Origin: Aphrocallistes beatrix
Lineage: Eukaryota; Porifera; Hexactinellida; Sceptrulophora; Aphrocallistidae
Direction: 5' to 3'
DNA: 64,000 nucleotides
Assembly: GCA_963281255.1 (NCBI GenBank)
Contig: OY725496.1
Coordinates: 1,240,001-1,304,000 of the forward strand
In this document: piece after piece, positions 1 to 10,406 of the stretch
Layout of the letters: each line of letters opens with the position of its first letter
How positions within the stretch are numbered: position 1 is the stretch's first letter
Notes under the pieces: generated by a model
The model's database searches: none
Seen by the model: the letters and a program-made list of their open reading frames with translations, nothing else
Told to the model about the DNA's origin: nothing
Translations under genes and position numbers: made by a program

Positions 1-353
1 TATTAGGTGATAATACAACTTGAACTTCTGAATTCAACGAGTTTTGAGTTATGGGTTGATTTTAAGAATGTGACCAAAACACTAAATTGTCGCATAACTC
101 TATAGTCTGTGAATTTAGAAGTTTAAATTGTATTATTACCTAATAGGAAGTAGCTAATTGCCTATCAAATACGATCAAATTTGAAGACCTAGTTCTTACA
201 GTTTGCAGGATATGGCTCAAACTGATCAAAATACTTTACCATAGCAACGCAGGAATGTAACAACATTCCATTGAAAAATTTTTCAAATCAACTCGTACTA
301 ATCTTAGTTCTACACAAAAATTATTCCTTAATAACATTTAGAAGTAGGCTTAA

Positions 354-1567
354 GGTTGGTGTTTCCTTCCAGAACTAACTTTAAAAGTTTTCATTATTTT
401 ATCCTGAAATTTTTGGTGGAAACTATTCTCGATGAGTTATCTGCAAACTACACTTTTCGGGAGCCCAAGAAGTAAGAGAAAAATTTTTTTTTTCCCAAAT
501 GACCTAATTATAGAGGACATTCAAGGAAACTTTAATGCCTTATGCCTCTTTTACTCAATTATTCTTGCACAAAATGGTTGAATAAAGAAAATAATAGGAA
601 TAGAATTTTCAATTTTAACCCAAATAATTTTTTCTTTCAAATTTCGTTTATAAAAATTTAGAGGCAGATTTTCGTAAGGAAAAATATTTTAACTTTTTTC
701 TAAAGTAGAATATCAAAAATCTGTCTCTATCATTTTGTTCTACGTGACGAGATCTTTCTAAAACCGTCGAGTTTTTAACTCTACGAACTTTGTAACTAGA
801 GATTCCTCCTTTGTAAATTGATTTTTTTAAGTGCTAAATACTGGCTACAAAGCAATTTTCTTCGGAAAGGCTTGATTTCCATTTGTTTTTACTGTATTCT
901 GATAATAAATAACATCAAAACATCCTAAATCAACAACTTATAGTAATACTTAACTTCAAAATATGACATATCAAATATTTTAACATCATGTCACCTTCAA
1001 AAGTGTGAAAAAGTTGACAGTTATCACTGGGGGCCCAAAAATGACCATGTCCGACAGTTTCCGCCGAAATCCCATACCTATAACTTTATTTGACTATGCC
1101 AGGTCGTTATTTGAATCCTGAATTCGTACTCAGCACTAAATTTCCAGCAATTTGATATATATATTGACCATATTTGGAAATATTTTTGGTTGCCTTTTCC
1201 TAGCAACGGTCAGGAATGTTAAAAAATTTCTGGCCGTTGCTAGGCACGGTCAAACAAAAATGTTTCCAAATATGGCCAATATATATATCAAATTGCTGGA
1301 AATCTAGTTCTGAGCATGAATTCAGCATTAAAAAGATGATCTGACACTGTTGAAAGAGGTTATAGCTGTGGGACATTTCGCATTTGAAATGTGTCGTTTT
1401 TAGAGCGACACCAGGTGATACAAGTGGCTCAAAGTGGCGAAATATTGGGGCTGGAGTTATAAAAATCGGGATTATTTTTAGAACCCCTATAAGGATCTAA
1501 AAATGATAAAAAAGCAATTTGGGCACATTTATAATAAAAAACAAGTTTCGCATGGGAAACACCAACC
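354..1567. mobile_element. TTAA-flanked TIR element (piggyBac-like target site)
   Basis: The terminal inverted repeat GGTTGGTGTTTCC starts at 354 and its complement ends at 1567. Both sides carry TTAA (350-353 and 1568-1571). Removing the insert and one TTAA restores the host palindrome as seen intact near 31835. The 1214-bp body has no long ORF, so it is non-autonomous. TTAA targets are typical of piggyBac, but the TIR does not begin with CCC, so the superfamily is open. Confidence 0.7.
1105..1335. repeat. Inverted repeat related to the 21-22.7 kb palindrome
   Basis: The phrase CAGCACTAAATTTCCAGC and the stretch up to the AACGGTCAGGAATG core are mirrored around about 1222. The same arms occur in the palindrome at 21050-22735 and as a single arm at 48530-48720. 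It sits inside the TTAA element, so it is either a nested fragment or a shared core. Confidence 0.6.
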
Positions 1568-1810
1568 TTAAAACAGCTTAGAAAATGCCAAAATCGTGCT
1601 TAAAATGACCTGTTCCGCAATGATATGATGACTAATCGAAATTTTGACACCGGATATATGTACTTTGATGCCATGTTTATATATGCTGGTAATACATTCT
1701 TAATGCCTATTCTACATGGTTAACGATTTTGGGCTAATCGTGTATTGATCCATTCGGCTATTACCGCATCCTTGGCTATTTACTGTGAGGCATTATTAGA
1801 GTAGGCTATG

Positions 1811-2557
1811 GGTTAACCAAATTATCTGTTACAACGAAATTAGTTGGTTTTCAACCGAATACCAAATAATGATATTTGGTTAGAAACCGAATATCAACTA
1901 TTTGCAAATATCATTTGGTTAAACCGAATAATCAACTATTCGGTTACAACTCTGGTTTAAATGAAATATGCTCAGCATGTGTTTTTTAGTTATAAGGATT
2001 TATTTAATAATGTGCTAAGATTATCACTAGAGAGGTTAATTTGTATGTGTCCTGATCAATAGGAGGCGACATTGTATCTTTAATCAGAAAAGGGTCGATG
2101 TATCACTAGGTCATACATACATGGGTCATGACTCATAACCCTTCGGTAATGGCTAGTATTTTCATAGAACACAATGCAATGGTTGCAGACAGTAGCATCT
2201 CCACTGGGATTTCTAATGCACCAAATTGAATGAATAGTAAGCTAAATTAGATCAGTTATTGCTCCATGGATGGTTAGAATAGCTGTAGGTCGATATTTCA
2301 GTGTCCAAGATTTGAAAAGCCCCCAAGACTTCCTTGTATTCTCGCTTCTCTCGCTCAGGACCCGCCAATCCTAAATCATGACTACGCCCCTACATTAACG
2401 CTGGACTTCTAATTCTAGGAGAGTCGAATTTAAGTTGGCCCCCTAAATTAATATATCTGGAGCCGCCACTAGTTATATATCCAAGTTTGAAGTGTTACTG
2501 AATCAGCTAGCAAAGTTCATAACTTGGATGACATAGCGAGTCTTAGATCAAGTATTA
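1811..2557. other. Repeat debris without a gene
   Basis: 1812-1955 contains several copies of ACCGAATA/TATTCGGT in both orientations. Around 2460-2472 is GGAGCCGCCACTAG, which resembles the end of a decayed terminal-repeat element. No credible coding frame or RNA gene was seen. Confidence 0.4.
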
Positions 2558-2565
2558 TTCAGTAG

Positions 2566-2932
2566 CATAGGCGGCGATCCTGGGGGGCAGGGAGGGCGAT
2601 TGCCCCCCCAATAATTTCTAGAGGGGGCGAAGGTGTCTTTTCGCCCCCCAATAATATATAAAGGAAGCGAGTTTTTGCCCTCAATATTTATTATCTACAC
2701 CAACTACTTAGGAAAAGTGAAGTAATGTGTTAAGTAATGAACACTATTATTATATTATTGGTGTTCACTATAAACATTTATTATATGGTTTCAAGAAATT
2801 AATTGTGCTATAAACATTAATAAACTCATATGTTGCTTGATATACTATAATGATAATGAATTAATTATGTTAATCTCTGATGATGATAAGAAATCTCGCC
2901 CCTCCAACAATTTGCTCAAAGCGCCGCCTATG
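2566..2932. mobile_element. CATAGGCG MITE with exact 8-bp target duplication
   Basis: TIR CATAGGCGGCG (2566) and CGCCGCCTATG (ending 2932) are bounded by perfect direct repeats TTCAGTAG (2558-2565 and 2933-2940). The interior has G/C-runs near both ends and an AT-rich middle without ORF. The 8-bp duplication fits hAT, P or Merlin-type transposases; the CATAG end is shared with other elements in this window. Confidence 0.85.
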
Positions 2933-2940
2933 TTCAGTAG

Positions 2941-3243
2941 CGTTGGCTCAAAAATGTGTAGACCTAAGACCTCATAATATATTCCCTCACAGCTCCTTCA
3001 CAGGAGTTTGCGAATGCGAAAATAATGAAACTGGATATTCCATAGTGTGATGATGATGAAATAGAATGTGAAATATTAGCGAAGGACTCAAGTATACCCT
3101 GAATACAAGATCAATCCTCAGAGGAACGAAGATAATTTTGCTTTATTTCAATTCTCACAAGGTGAGAATCTAAGCGAAATTTTCGCACATCAGCATAAAA
3201 AAATAACACCATTTGATGAATTTTAAAAATTCACTTGAGACTA
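2941..3243. other. Unassigned AT-rich sequence
   Basis: No ORF, TIR or tandem repeat recognised. A short stretch at 3120-3190 resembles the CTAAGCGAAATTTTC segment of Helitron family B. Confidence 0.3.
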
Positions 3244-3620
3244 TCTTCCAAAGGTTGACTAGCGGTTTTTAGTGGTGTAGATTTCGAATACAGTGAAGAT
3301 TGGATCTAACGACATCGGATATAACGACAAATCGCAAATAGCGACCATTTTTCCTTGCCCAGAGCGAAATCCTAAGCGTATATTGTGTGTGTGACCCTAA
3401 GATCGGATATAGTGACATATCGCAAATAACGACATTTTCTCTTGCCCGATGGTACGTCGTTATATCCAATCTTCACTGTATTATATTTTCAGATCGATAT
3501 GATAAATTATTTGTTTACTTTGTTTACATTAGATACATAAAGTAAACAGATTACAAAAAGAGGCTAGAAACTAGCTTCCAATGGTTCACATGGGGTTTTC
3601 AGGGGGTGCAGAGTTCGAAT
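3244..3620 (+). repeat. Helitron B internal satellite fragment with a nested MITE
   Basis: Segments such as CTTCCAA(A/C)GGTTGAC, TTTAGTGGTGTAGA and TTTGTTTACTTTGTTTAC match the repeating unit of Helitron family B seen at 4689-5180. The unit is interrupted at TA by the MITE 3291-3478. Confidence 0.6.
3291..3478. mobile_element. Pogo-like MITE (CAGTGAAGATTGGAT ends)
   Basis: TIR CAGTGAAGATTGGAT at 3291 is mirrored by ATCCAATCTTCACTG ending at 3478, with TA on both sides (3289-3290, 3479-3480). The 188-bp length and CAGT...ACTG ends match the other TA-targeted MITEs of this window. Non-coding. Confidence 0.8.
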
Positions 3621-3623
3621 ATC

Positions 3624-4688
3624 CATAGCCTACTATAATAAAGCCGTAACTTGCAGATTTGGGACTAGGGATGCGGTAGAAGATGGTTGAACTAATACAT
3701 GAGCTGCCTTAAATCATTATCAAAGCACAATCGACCTTAGGAATATATTACCAGCATATATAAATAGGTGTCAAAGTACCCATATCCGTTGTTAAAATTT
3801 AGATTAGTCACCATATGGTTGTGTAATAGGGTATATTTGTCACAAATTTGGTGATTTTCAGAGGTCGTTTAAGGGCAGTTCTAAGTGTTTTTATTATAAA
3901 ACTTTTCGCATTGAACTGAAATGTGAATGGCTTAATACGAAAAATTGGATTTTTTTCATGGAATGTTGCTACATTCCAGTGTTGCTATGGAAACGTGTTT
4001 TGGTAAGTTGGGGTTATATCTTGAAAACCGCGATAGCTAGACATTCAAATCTAATTCCATTTGATAGCGAATATACTACTTCCTATTAAGTGATAATAAT
4101 ATTTCGACGTCTAAATTAAATGGTTTACGAGATATTCGACAAATTACTGAATGTGACCAATATGATAAATTGTCTAATAACTCGTAAACCATTAAATTTA
4201 GACAAATAAATTATATTATCACTTAATAGGAAATAGTCTATTGGCTATCAAATGGAATTACATTTGAATGTCTAGCTATCGCGGTTTTCAATATATAACC
4301 CCAACTGACCAAAACAAGTTTCCTTGGCAACACTGGAATGTAGCAACATTCCATGAAAAAAATCCAAATTTTTCGTATTAACCCATTCACATCTCAGTGC
4401 TATGAGAAAAGTTTTATGATAAAAACACTTAGAAGTGCCCTTAAACGACCTCTGAAAATTTGTCACAAATATACTCTATTGCGCAGCCATATGGTGACTA
4501 ATCTAAATTTTAACAACGGATATGGGTACTTTGACACCATATTTATATATGCTGGTAATACATTCCTAAGCTCTATTGTGCTTTGTTAATGATTTAAGGC
4601 AGCTCATGTATTAGTTCAACCATCTTCTACCGCATCCCTAGTCCCAAATCCGCAAGTTACTGTGAGGCCTTATATACAGTAGGCTATG
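3624..4688. mobile_element. CATAG-type 1.07-kb palindromic element
   Basis: Starts CATAGCCTACT and ends AGTAGGCTATG. Each arm of about 500 bp is a near-perfect complement of the other, centred near 4145. Both arms carry GGAATGTTGCTACATTCC. The flanks (CGAATATC left, AAATATC right) give an imperfect 7-8 bp target duplication within Helitron B satellite. Short ORFs in the arms are mirror-image artefacts. Confidence 0.8.
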
Positions 4689-5183
4689 AAATATCATATT
4701 ATCGAATATATATGATAAATTATTTGTTTACAAAAGTTACATTAAGTGAACAAATCACAAAAATAGGCTAGAGACTAGCTTCCAACTGCTTACATGGGGT
4801 TTTTAATTAAAGGTGTAGATATTTTCAATCTACGTGATAAATTATTTGTTTCTCTTTGTTTACAATAGATACATAAAGTCAACAAATGCTAAAAATATCT
4901 AGAGACTGCCGTCCAAAGATTGACATGGGGTTTTAGGGATGTTGAGTTCGATTATCATCTTATCGAATCTATATGATATATTATTTGTTTCCTTTTGTTT
5001 ACAATAGATACCTAAAGTAAACCAATTATAAAAAGAGGCTAGAGATTGGCTTCCAACGGTTGACATGGGGTTTTTAGTGGTGTAGAGTTCGAATATCATA
5101 TTTTCGAAGCTATATGAGACATTATTTGTTAACTTTTGTTTACAATATTTCTATAAAGTAAACAAAATCCCAAAATAGGCTAG
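4689..5183 (+). repeat. Tandem ~135-150 bp units of Helitron family B
   Basis: Four successive units each run from TATCATATT..CGAA through TAAATTATTTGTTTAC, GTAAACAAAT and AGGCTAGAGACTGGCTTCC to CATGGGGTTTTTAG. The same unit occurs near 19.8, 34.0, 35.0, 36.4, 38.0, 44.3 and 60.8 kb, always in Helitron B context. Non-coding. Confidence 0.75.
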
Positions 5184-5270
5184 ATTGCGTAACTCTAGGC
5201 GCCCGCAGAGAGACTCTGCGGACGCCTAGAGTTACGCAATCTAGCCTACACAATCTAGCCTCGCTTCGCT
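5184..5270. repeat. Inverted pair of Helitron B 3' subterminal segments
   Basis: GATTGCGTAACTCTAGGCG is followed about 20 bases later by CGCCTAGAGTTACGCAATC, making a hairpin of more than 25 bp with the CCGCAGAG..CTCTGCGG segment at its tip. The arms match the sequence just before Helitron B 3' ends (compare 44607-44660). It lies about 170 bp upstream of the NHL gene. Confidence 0.65.
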
Positions 5271-5437
5271 TGTATTGTACAATGCAGTAGTGCTAGTAAT
5301 CTGATATCATAAGAACGAGATTCAGTGAATATAGTCTAGTAGTATAAAAGCATATAATAACCAATTTCTAATATTCTTATTTTGCATTATACTATCATTA
5401 TTAAAATTGAAGTTAAACAGATATTTCATAGATTGTC

Positions 5438-6697
5438 ATGGCTAGTGCTGACCTAGTAGGTAAGGAAGATGACAACCTGAATCAGTTCGATAGAGCTCGT
5501 AGAGAAATTCGAGAAAAGTTCGTTGGAGCTCATCATTTGTTACAAGAAAGAGAAGCAGCTTTGTTAGCAGAAGTACAGGAGTTGGAAGATAAGTTTCATG
5601 GAAAAGGAATAGCTGAAGAGATTGAACAACTGTCTCTGTCCAAGGGACAGTTAGAGAATATGAAAGGCAATACAGTGAAAGAAATTCTCCAACAAAGTAT
5701 TGCTCAGATTGATGGTAAGATTTCCAAACTAAAGATTCTACGCGAAAAAGCGAAAGGGAATGAAAATGTGGATTTTGAGTGGAACCTAGAATTGGAATCT
5801 AAATTGAATACACTGGGTGCAATACGTGTTAATAGCGACAAGAAGAGTGATAAACTGATCAGTGAATACAAGAAGAAAGGAGTTCCGTTAGCACTACTCG
5901 GGAAGAATAGCACTATAAGATCAAAAAATCCTGGTATATTTGGCAATCCTGAGGGTATTACTGTAGATATTGATACAAATAATTTTTACATCTGTGACTT
6001 CGGAAATGATCATGTACAAGTGTTCGATGAGATGTTTCAATTCCTATTTATGTTCAGTGAGAGAATGAATGGTCCATGCGGAATCTGTATTTTTCAAGAA
6101 AATGTTTATGTCACTCAATATGATGGCTGTTCACTTAACATCTATTCTCTTCAAGGGAAGTTCTTAAGCACTGTTGGAAAGGGAGGAGATGGAGAACTTG
6201 AATTCAAGGTTCCTAGAGGTGTCGCTGTTTCCACAGAATGGAGAAGAATTTATATTTGTGAATCTGGTAATAATCGTGTCCAGTGTCTCAACCTAGATCT
6301 CTCATTCAATTGTTTCATTTCTGATATTTACTATGCCATGGATGTTAAACTGACAGCTGAGGAGATTGTTGTATTATGTGGAGAAAATTGTTGTATCAGA
6401 ATCTACAGTGCATCTCACCAGTTCTCAAGACAGATGATCAGCAGAGGAGAAGATAGTGCTAATCAAGTATGGGAAGCGCATTGTTTCCTTCTAGATTCAG
6501 ATCTCAACATTATAATGACTGATATATACCGCCACTGTGTCTGCATATTCTCCTACACAGGAGCACTGATCCACAAGTTTGGGATGGAAGGAGAAGAGAA
6601 AGGAGAATTCATTGAGCCAAGAGGTATAACTCTGGATTCAGAAGGACGGATTGTTGTTGTATCACAAAATCCCAACCACTGTATCCAACTTTTCTGA
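5438..6697 (+). CDS. Coiled-coil plus NHL-repeat protein (TRIM/NHL type)
   Basis: A single uninterrupted frame of 419 residues. Residues about 10-125 are charged and helical (HLLQEREAALLAEVQELED), as in the coiled coil after the B-box of TRIM proteins. From about residue 165 there are six NHL-like blades, for example GNPEGITVDIDTNNFYICD, VPRGVAVSTEWRRIYICE and EPRGITLDSEGRIVVVS. Typical NHL propellers bind RNA or protein. There is no RING finger or B-box, so ubiquitin-ligase activity is not supported. The start ATG has G at -3 and G at +4; no in-frame upstream ATG was seen. An upstream exon with a RING cannot be excluded, but the flank is repeat-derived. The family is confident, the cellular role is not. 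Confidence 0.85.
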   Translation: MASADLVGKEDDNLNQFDRARREIREKFVGAHHLLQEREAALLAEVQELEDKFHGKGIAEEIEQLSLSKGQLENMKGNTVKEILQQSIAQIDGKISKLKILREKAKGNENVDFEWNLELESKLNTLGAIRVNSDKKSDKLISEYKKKGVPLALLGKNSTIRSKNPGIFGNPEGITVDIDTNNFYICDFGNDHVQVFDEMFQFLFMFSERMNGPCGICIFQENVYVTQYDGCSLNIYSLQGKFLSTVGKGGDGELEFKVPRGVAVSTEWRRIYICESGNNRVQCLNLDLSFNCFISDIYYAMDVKLTAEEIVVLCGENCCIRIYSASHQFSRQMISRGEDSANQVWEAHCFLLDSDLNIIMTDIYRHCVCIFSYTGALIHKFGMEGEEKGEFIEPRGITLDSEGRIVVVSQNPNHCIQLF

Positions 6698-7640
6698 GTT
6701 TGGATAGAATTGATTAGACATTTAGTTTAGTATAGCATGGACTACATATTAGTTTATTGTTTGGTTGTTATAGACTTTTCTATATATTTATTATCTATTT
6801 TTAGGACATAAATTGTCGTAAAAACATAGCGATCCAAAGCACATGCTATTAGTGCTGCTCGGAAAGCGAACAAAAACGGCAGTGTCTAATGCATTCCAGC
6901 TCGATCTGCGTGCCAAAATTGAATTTATTGACAAAGGGGAAATTCTAATTAAATCACGTTCTATAAGTTCTTTAACTCGTTTTAAATGAGTTTACATTTT
7001 ATACCTTGAAGTCATTTAACATTCTATTAATGGAATGGGGAATAACGGAGAATTACCATGTTAAAAGGGACATTCGTGCGAATTCGCTCAATAAATGTGA
7101 AAAAAGTGGGACGTCAAGCCAAAAACGAAATGACTCATATAGTCACCAGAGAAGATTTCTAACTATTTGAGGAGTCACATAACTGTATCCGTCCCTAGCA
7201 ACAGAATAACAGTATTGAAGTGTCACCATATTCCATTTTGAGAACCTTCGAGTTGGCTCACATAAGAACTAAATACAGAGCCGTCGAAACGGAGGTGCGG
7301 CATCCAATACATCCTTACTACTTGTACTTGTATTAAAACTCGATTATTGTGTATATATATGTGTGTGTTATTGGGACTAGACTTTAACTGAATGTACTCA
7401 ATGTAGTATAAAACCTATACTTGGAAAGAGTATTATAGTTTCAGTATAACCTCATGTATGTATTTTCTTACTATATTTACATTGTTTTGAGTCACACTAT
7501 CATACCATGTGATTACCCAGCATATTTTCTAGAATGCAAACTCATTCTTTGTCTCAGTTTTTGTCAAAATCCCAACCACAGTTTGCTATGGTATAGCAAT
7601 GTTTTCTTCTATACCGCTTAATTTAGTTATAGAAATATCT
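6698..7640 (+). other. 3' flank of NHL gene, no further gene seen
   Basis: AT-rich sequence that includes the likely 3' UTR and weak poly(A)-like stretches. At 7345-7370 there is a short (GT/TA) microsatellite. No TIR pair or credible ORF was found. Confidence 0.35.
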
Positions 7641-7645
7641 AAGCA

Positions 7646-8028
7646 TGTATGTATATATCTTGTAGTTGTGCAATTCTTGCGTATTTGTTCAAGGGATTCG
7701 GAAAGATGTAGGCTCTGAAAGTCAGAATTAGGGGTGTGCCAGTGATTACCCTACAAAAATTTTTCAAGGAAAAAAAATTCAATTTGAGAAAAAAATAATT
7801 GTATTTGTGGTCAATACCCACAAATGCACTATTTATTAGTCAAACCATTACTTTAAACAAGTTAAGTTCAAAATTGTGAATTTAGGGGCTAAATTCCACT
7901 ATTTACATTGTTATTCTCTGCGGGCCTCAATCACACCCCTAATTCTGACTTTCAGAGCCTATATCTTGCTGAATACTTTGAACAAATCCTCAAGAATTGC
8001 ACAACTACAAGATATATACATTTACATC
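7646..8028. mobile_element. Palindromic MITE (~380 bp)
   Basis: TATATATCTTGTAGTTGTGC at about 7650 is mirrored by GCACAACTACAAGATATATA near 8020; the inner AGTCAGAATTAGGGGTGTG / CACACCCCTAATTCTGACT also pair. The arms are about 130 bp with a spacer near 7836. A related half-arm lies at 20270-20345. Non-coding. Confidence 0.7.
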
Positions 8029-8037
8029 TTTTTTTAA

Positions 8038-8212
8038 ATGGACAAATTTGGTGATTTTTCGTGCGATATCGATTATAACAGTAGGACAGGGGTATTTAGG
8101 GCTGTTATCTCACTTATAATTAATCAATGTGACCCCAGGCGCCCGCAGGGCACCTCCGGCGGACACAAAGTGTCCGCCAGCCTCGCAGCGCAAGCAAGCG
8201 AAGCGCGCTTGT
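8038..8212 (+). mobile_element. Helitron A, 3' part only
   Basis: Contains GCGATATCGATTATAACAG, the CCGGCGGACACAAAGTGTCC hairpin and the 3' terminal CAAGCGAAGCGCGCTTG. The 5' part is missing. The next family A copy begins at the following base, giving a head-to-tail junction. Confidence 0.75.
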
Positions 8213-8417
8213 TCTTACTATTAAAACTCGATTAATGTGTACAGTAGAACTCGGTTAGTACGTACTCCTCCGGGAAGCGGGAAAAAGTACGTACTATCCG
8301 TATGTACGTACTAACATTACATAGGAATCTATATAATAAATGAATTCTGGTTCACAGAAATGAGTACGTACTAAGCCGAAGTACGTTGTATCCCGAGTAC
8401 GTACTAACCTAGTTCTA

Positions 8418-8457
<40 letters not shown>

Positions 8458-8800
8458 GTAACGAATTGATTGAAGAAACTGCCAGGCACAGAATGCTGAT
8501 TTTTGGCATGTGGGAGTCTTTTGGCTATGGCTCCACTAAGTTCTGATCTCAGACGAAAATGTCGACTTATCATGGAATTATGACGTCATTGTCCCCTTTT
8601 TTATAATTAGAAAATTCAGTTTTTCAACCTTAACTCAGCCATTTTAAGTGACAAATTTGGTCATTTTCGTGTAGTATCGATTATAATAGTAGGACAGACG
8701 TATTTATAGATTTTATCTCCCCTATAATTAATCAATGTGACCTCTGGCGGACACAAATTGTCCGCTAGCCGCCTAGAGCAAGCAAGCGAAGCGCGTTTGT
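8213..8800 (+). mobile_element. Helitron A copy with nested MITE
   Basis: Starts TCTTACTATTAAAACTCG and ends AGCGAAGCGCGTTTGT. It has a (TA)n run at 8421-8456, then GTAACGAATTGATTGAAG. A MITE (8242-8420) is inserted at TA close to the 5' end. No Rep/helicase coding capacity. Confidence 0.75.
8242..8420. mobile_element. Pogo-like MITE (CAGTAGAACTCGGTTAG ends)
   Basis: CAGTAGAACTCGGTTAG at 8242 pairs with the complement ending CTAGTTCTACTG at 8420, with TA flanks (8240-8241, 8421-8422). It includes GTACGTACT inverted motifs. A related end is at 29515-29560 in the first RhoBTB intron. Confidence 0.8.
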
Positions 8801-8879
8801 ATTTCCTTAATTGCTGAGATAGGTTGGACCCAGCACAGCTATTTGTTCCTACATTCCTATCATTGTACATTTCCTACGT

Positions 8880-9500
8880 CTACCTTCCTTTGAATAATCC
8901 TAAATTTGCAATTCTTCACTAGAATCAGTATCTCTAATTGTAGTCGAATGATTCCCTCTCTTCGTAACTTTCCTCTTTCTAGCGAGTTTCTTCTCTGAGG
9001 GCTCAACTTCGTCTACTTGCCTTTCTGTTCCAGTCCGTGATTGCATACTTCTCTTCCTTCTAGCACACTCAGTTGAAGTATTTTCTCTTTGCTAGCTTTT
9101 TCACATCTGTTTTGCTACAACACTCCTCTTCTTCCTTGCATTTCTTAAACTACGCTCGGTGCACCTTCTCCTACCTCTCAGTATCTGAGAAAATACTCAC
9201 TTCGTTAACGGAGAATCCTTTAGGACTGAAGCTACATTATTTTTTCTATACCTTCCTCTCTTCATTCTGTGTTCTGCATATTAATCTTTGGAGATCAATC
9301 CTATCGGCTCTTATTCTTCTCCTAACGACATATTCACCTCCTTCCCTATCTCCTCCATCCTCTACCTCAACTCAACACTATCTGCTCTATAATGGTAGAT
9401 CTCATCCGCTTGTTCACAATCCAATCACTGTCCTTCAGCTCTATTCGTACAGAACAGAACAACGCTTATCATGTTCCGCATTCTAAAGCAATTGGGACTT
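8880..9500 (-). pseudogene. Possible decayed Lys/Arg-rich coding remnant
   Basis: The minus strand is strongly purine-rich. It reads short open stretches rich in K, R, E and S, such as RSLRNARKKRSVVAKQ and, after two stops in the same frame, a piece ending in a stop near 8900. The 137-codon plus-strand frame at 9073-9486 is pyrimidine-rich, low complexity, and probably the antisense shadow. No domain was recognised. It could also be purine-rich non-coding DNA. Confidence 0.25.
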
Positions 9501-9573
9501 TTCATTGGGAAGAATTGGAATCCGATAACTCCCCGGGACTCCATTGTCTCCCTAGACATCGATAAGTACTCCT

Positions 9574-10344
9574 TGAGGTGGCATGTAAGTTCTGTCCCAA
9601 GCTTTATTAGGTAAAAAATTTCTTGAACTCAAACAATCATAGTTATTATAGTCTTTAGAGATTGTAATTCGAATATTTTCAATGATTTTATAAGATTTTT
9701 CGAGTCTAAGAACTGGAACTGTGTTTTGTATGGTGAGTTTTGTGAAAAAAATATGTGTCCTGGCTCGCAGCGAAAATCGAGAATCAAGGCCACTGCTTCT
9801 GTAAAAAATGTCTCTAAAATCGATGTTCCGTGACGATTAAGCACCAGATACCTTTCATTCACCATTGAAATATTTCACAAATCCATTGGATTCATTATCA
9901 GAAACGAGATAAAGTTATTATTTCACGACTTCAAATTAGGTACATTTTGCAAAATCACCCAAAATGGCACTTTTTTCACATCACCAAAAAATATGATCCA
10001 AAAGGTTCTCAATATATACTGATCTAAACATTCTATATTTCTACAAATTTAGAATATTCGAGGAAAATGTGAGAGCTAATTTTTTCTGGAATTTGAAGAC
10101 TCTAAAAAGATAATTTGAAAAGCAGTGGTCCCAGATTCTCGAATTTCGCTACGAGCCAGGACACATATTTTTTCCACAAAACTCACCATGCAAAACACAG
10201 TTCCAGTTCTTAGACTCGAAAAATCTTATAAAATCGTTGAGAATATTCGAATTACAATCTCTAAATACCATAATAACTAAGATTGTTTGAGTTTAAGAAA
10301 TTTTATACCTAATAAAGCTTGGGACAGAACTTACATGCCACCCT
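9574..10344. mobile_element. Long-TIR element, mariner-like CAGGGTGGC end
   Basis: The left arm GTGGCATGTAAGTTCTGTCC (9579) is mirrored by the right arm ending CATGCCACCCTG at 10344, next to TATATA. The arms extend more than 200 bp inward (AAGCTTTATTAGG and GATTGTAATTCGAATATT are both paired). The left extreme is mutated (TTGAGGTGG). No intact transposase; the ORF at 9629-9865 lies in an arm. Confidence 0.7.
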
Positions 10345-10380
10345 GTATATATATACATATATACACACATACACACACAT

Positions 10381-10406
10381 TAATCGAGTTTTAATAGTAA
10401 GGATAT
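10381..10406 (-). repeat. Inverted Helitron A 5' terminus
   Basis: ATTAATCGAGTTTTAATAGT followed by AAGGAT is the reverse complement of the family A 5' end. It lies directly before a plus-oriented family A body. The same orphan inverted end occurs at 13868, 19312 and 45366. Confidence 0.7.

Larger units (their letters stand above)
1..1810. mobile_element. CATAG-type palindromic element, left part cut by window edge
   Basis: Bases 1-353 plus 1568-1810 match, in order, the central and right part of the complete palindromic element at 31016-32081. The copy starts near the centre of the palindrome and ends in AGTAGGCTATG at 1810. It is split by a TTAA-flanked element (354-1567). The repeated phrase GGAATGTTGCTACATTCC of this family survives here in changed form near 255-272. 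No coding frame is visible. The class is inferred from the complete copies. Confidence 0.75.

Noticed and set aside
4353-4589. 78-codon ORF in the palindrome arm
   Set aside because: Similar frames appear in the other arm and other copies only as repeat sequence; no conserved protein features.
8294-8509. ORF with Tyr-Ile repeats (also at 10754-10972, 10809-11108, 62629-62844)
   Set aside because: It is translation of (TA)n runs inside Helitron A copies.
9073-9486. 137-codon plus-strand ORF with a hydrophobic start
   Set aside because: Low-complexity, pyrimidine-driven composition rich in S, L, T, Y and no recognisable domain; more likely the antisense of a purine-rich strand.
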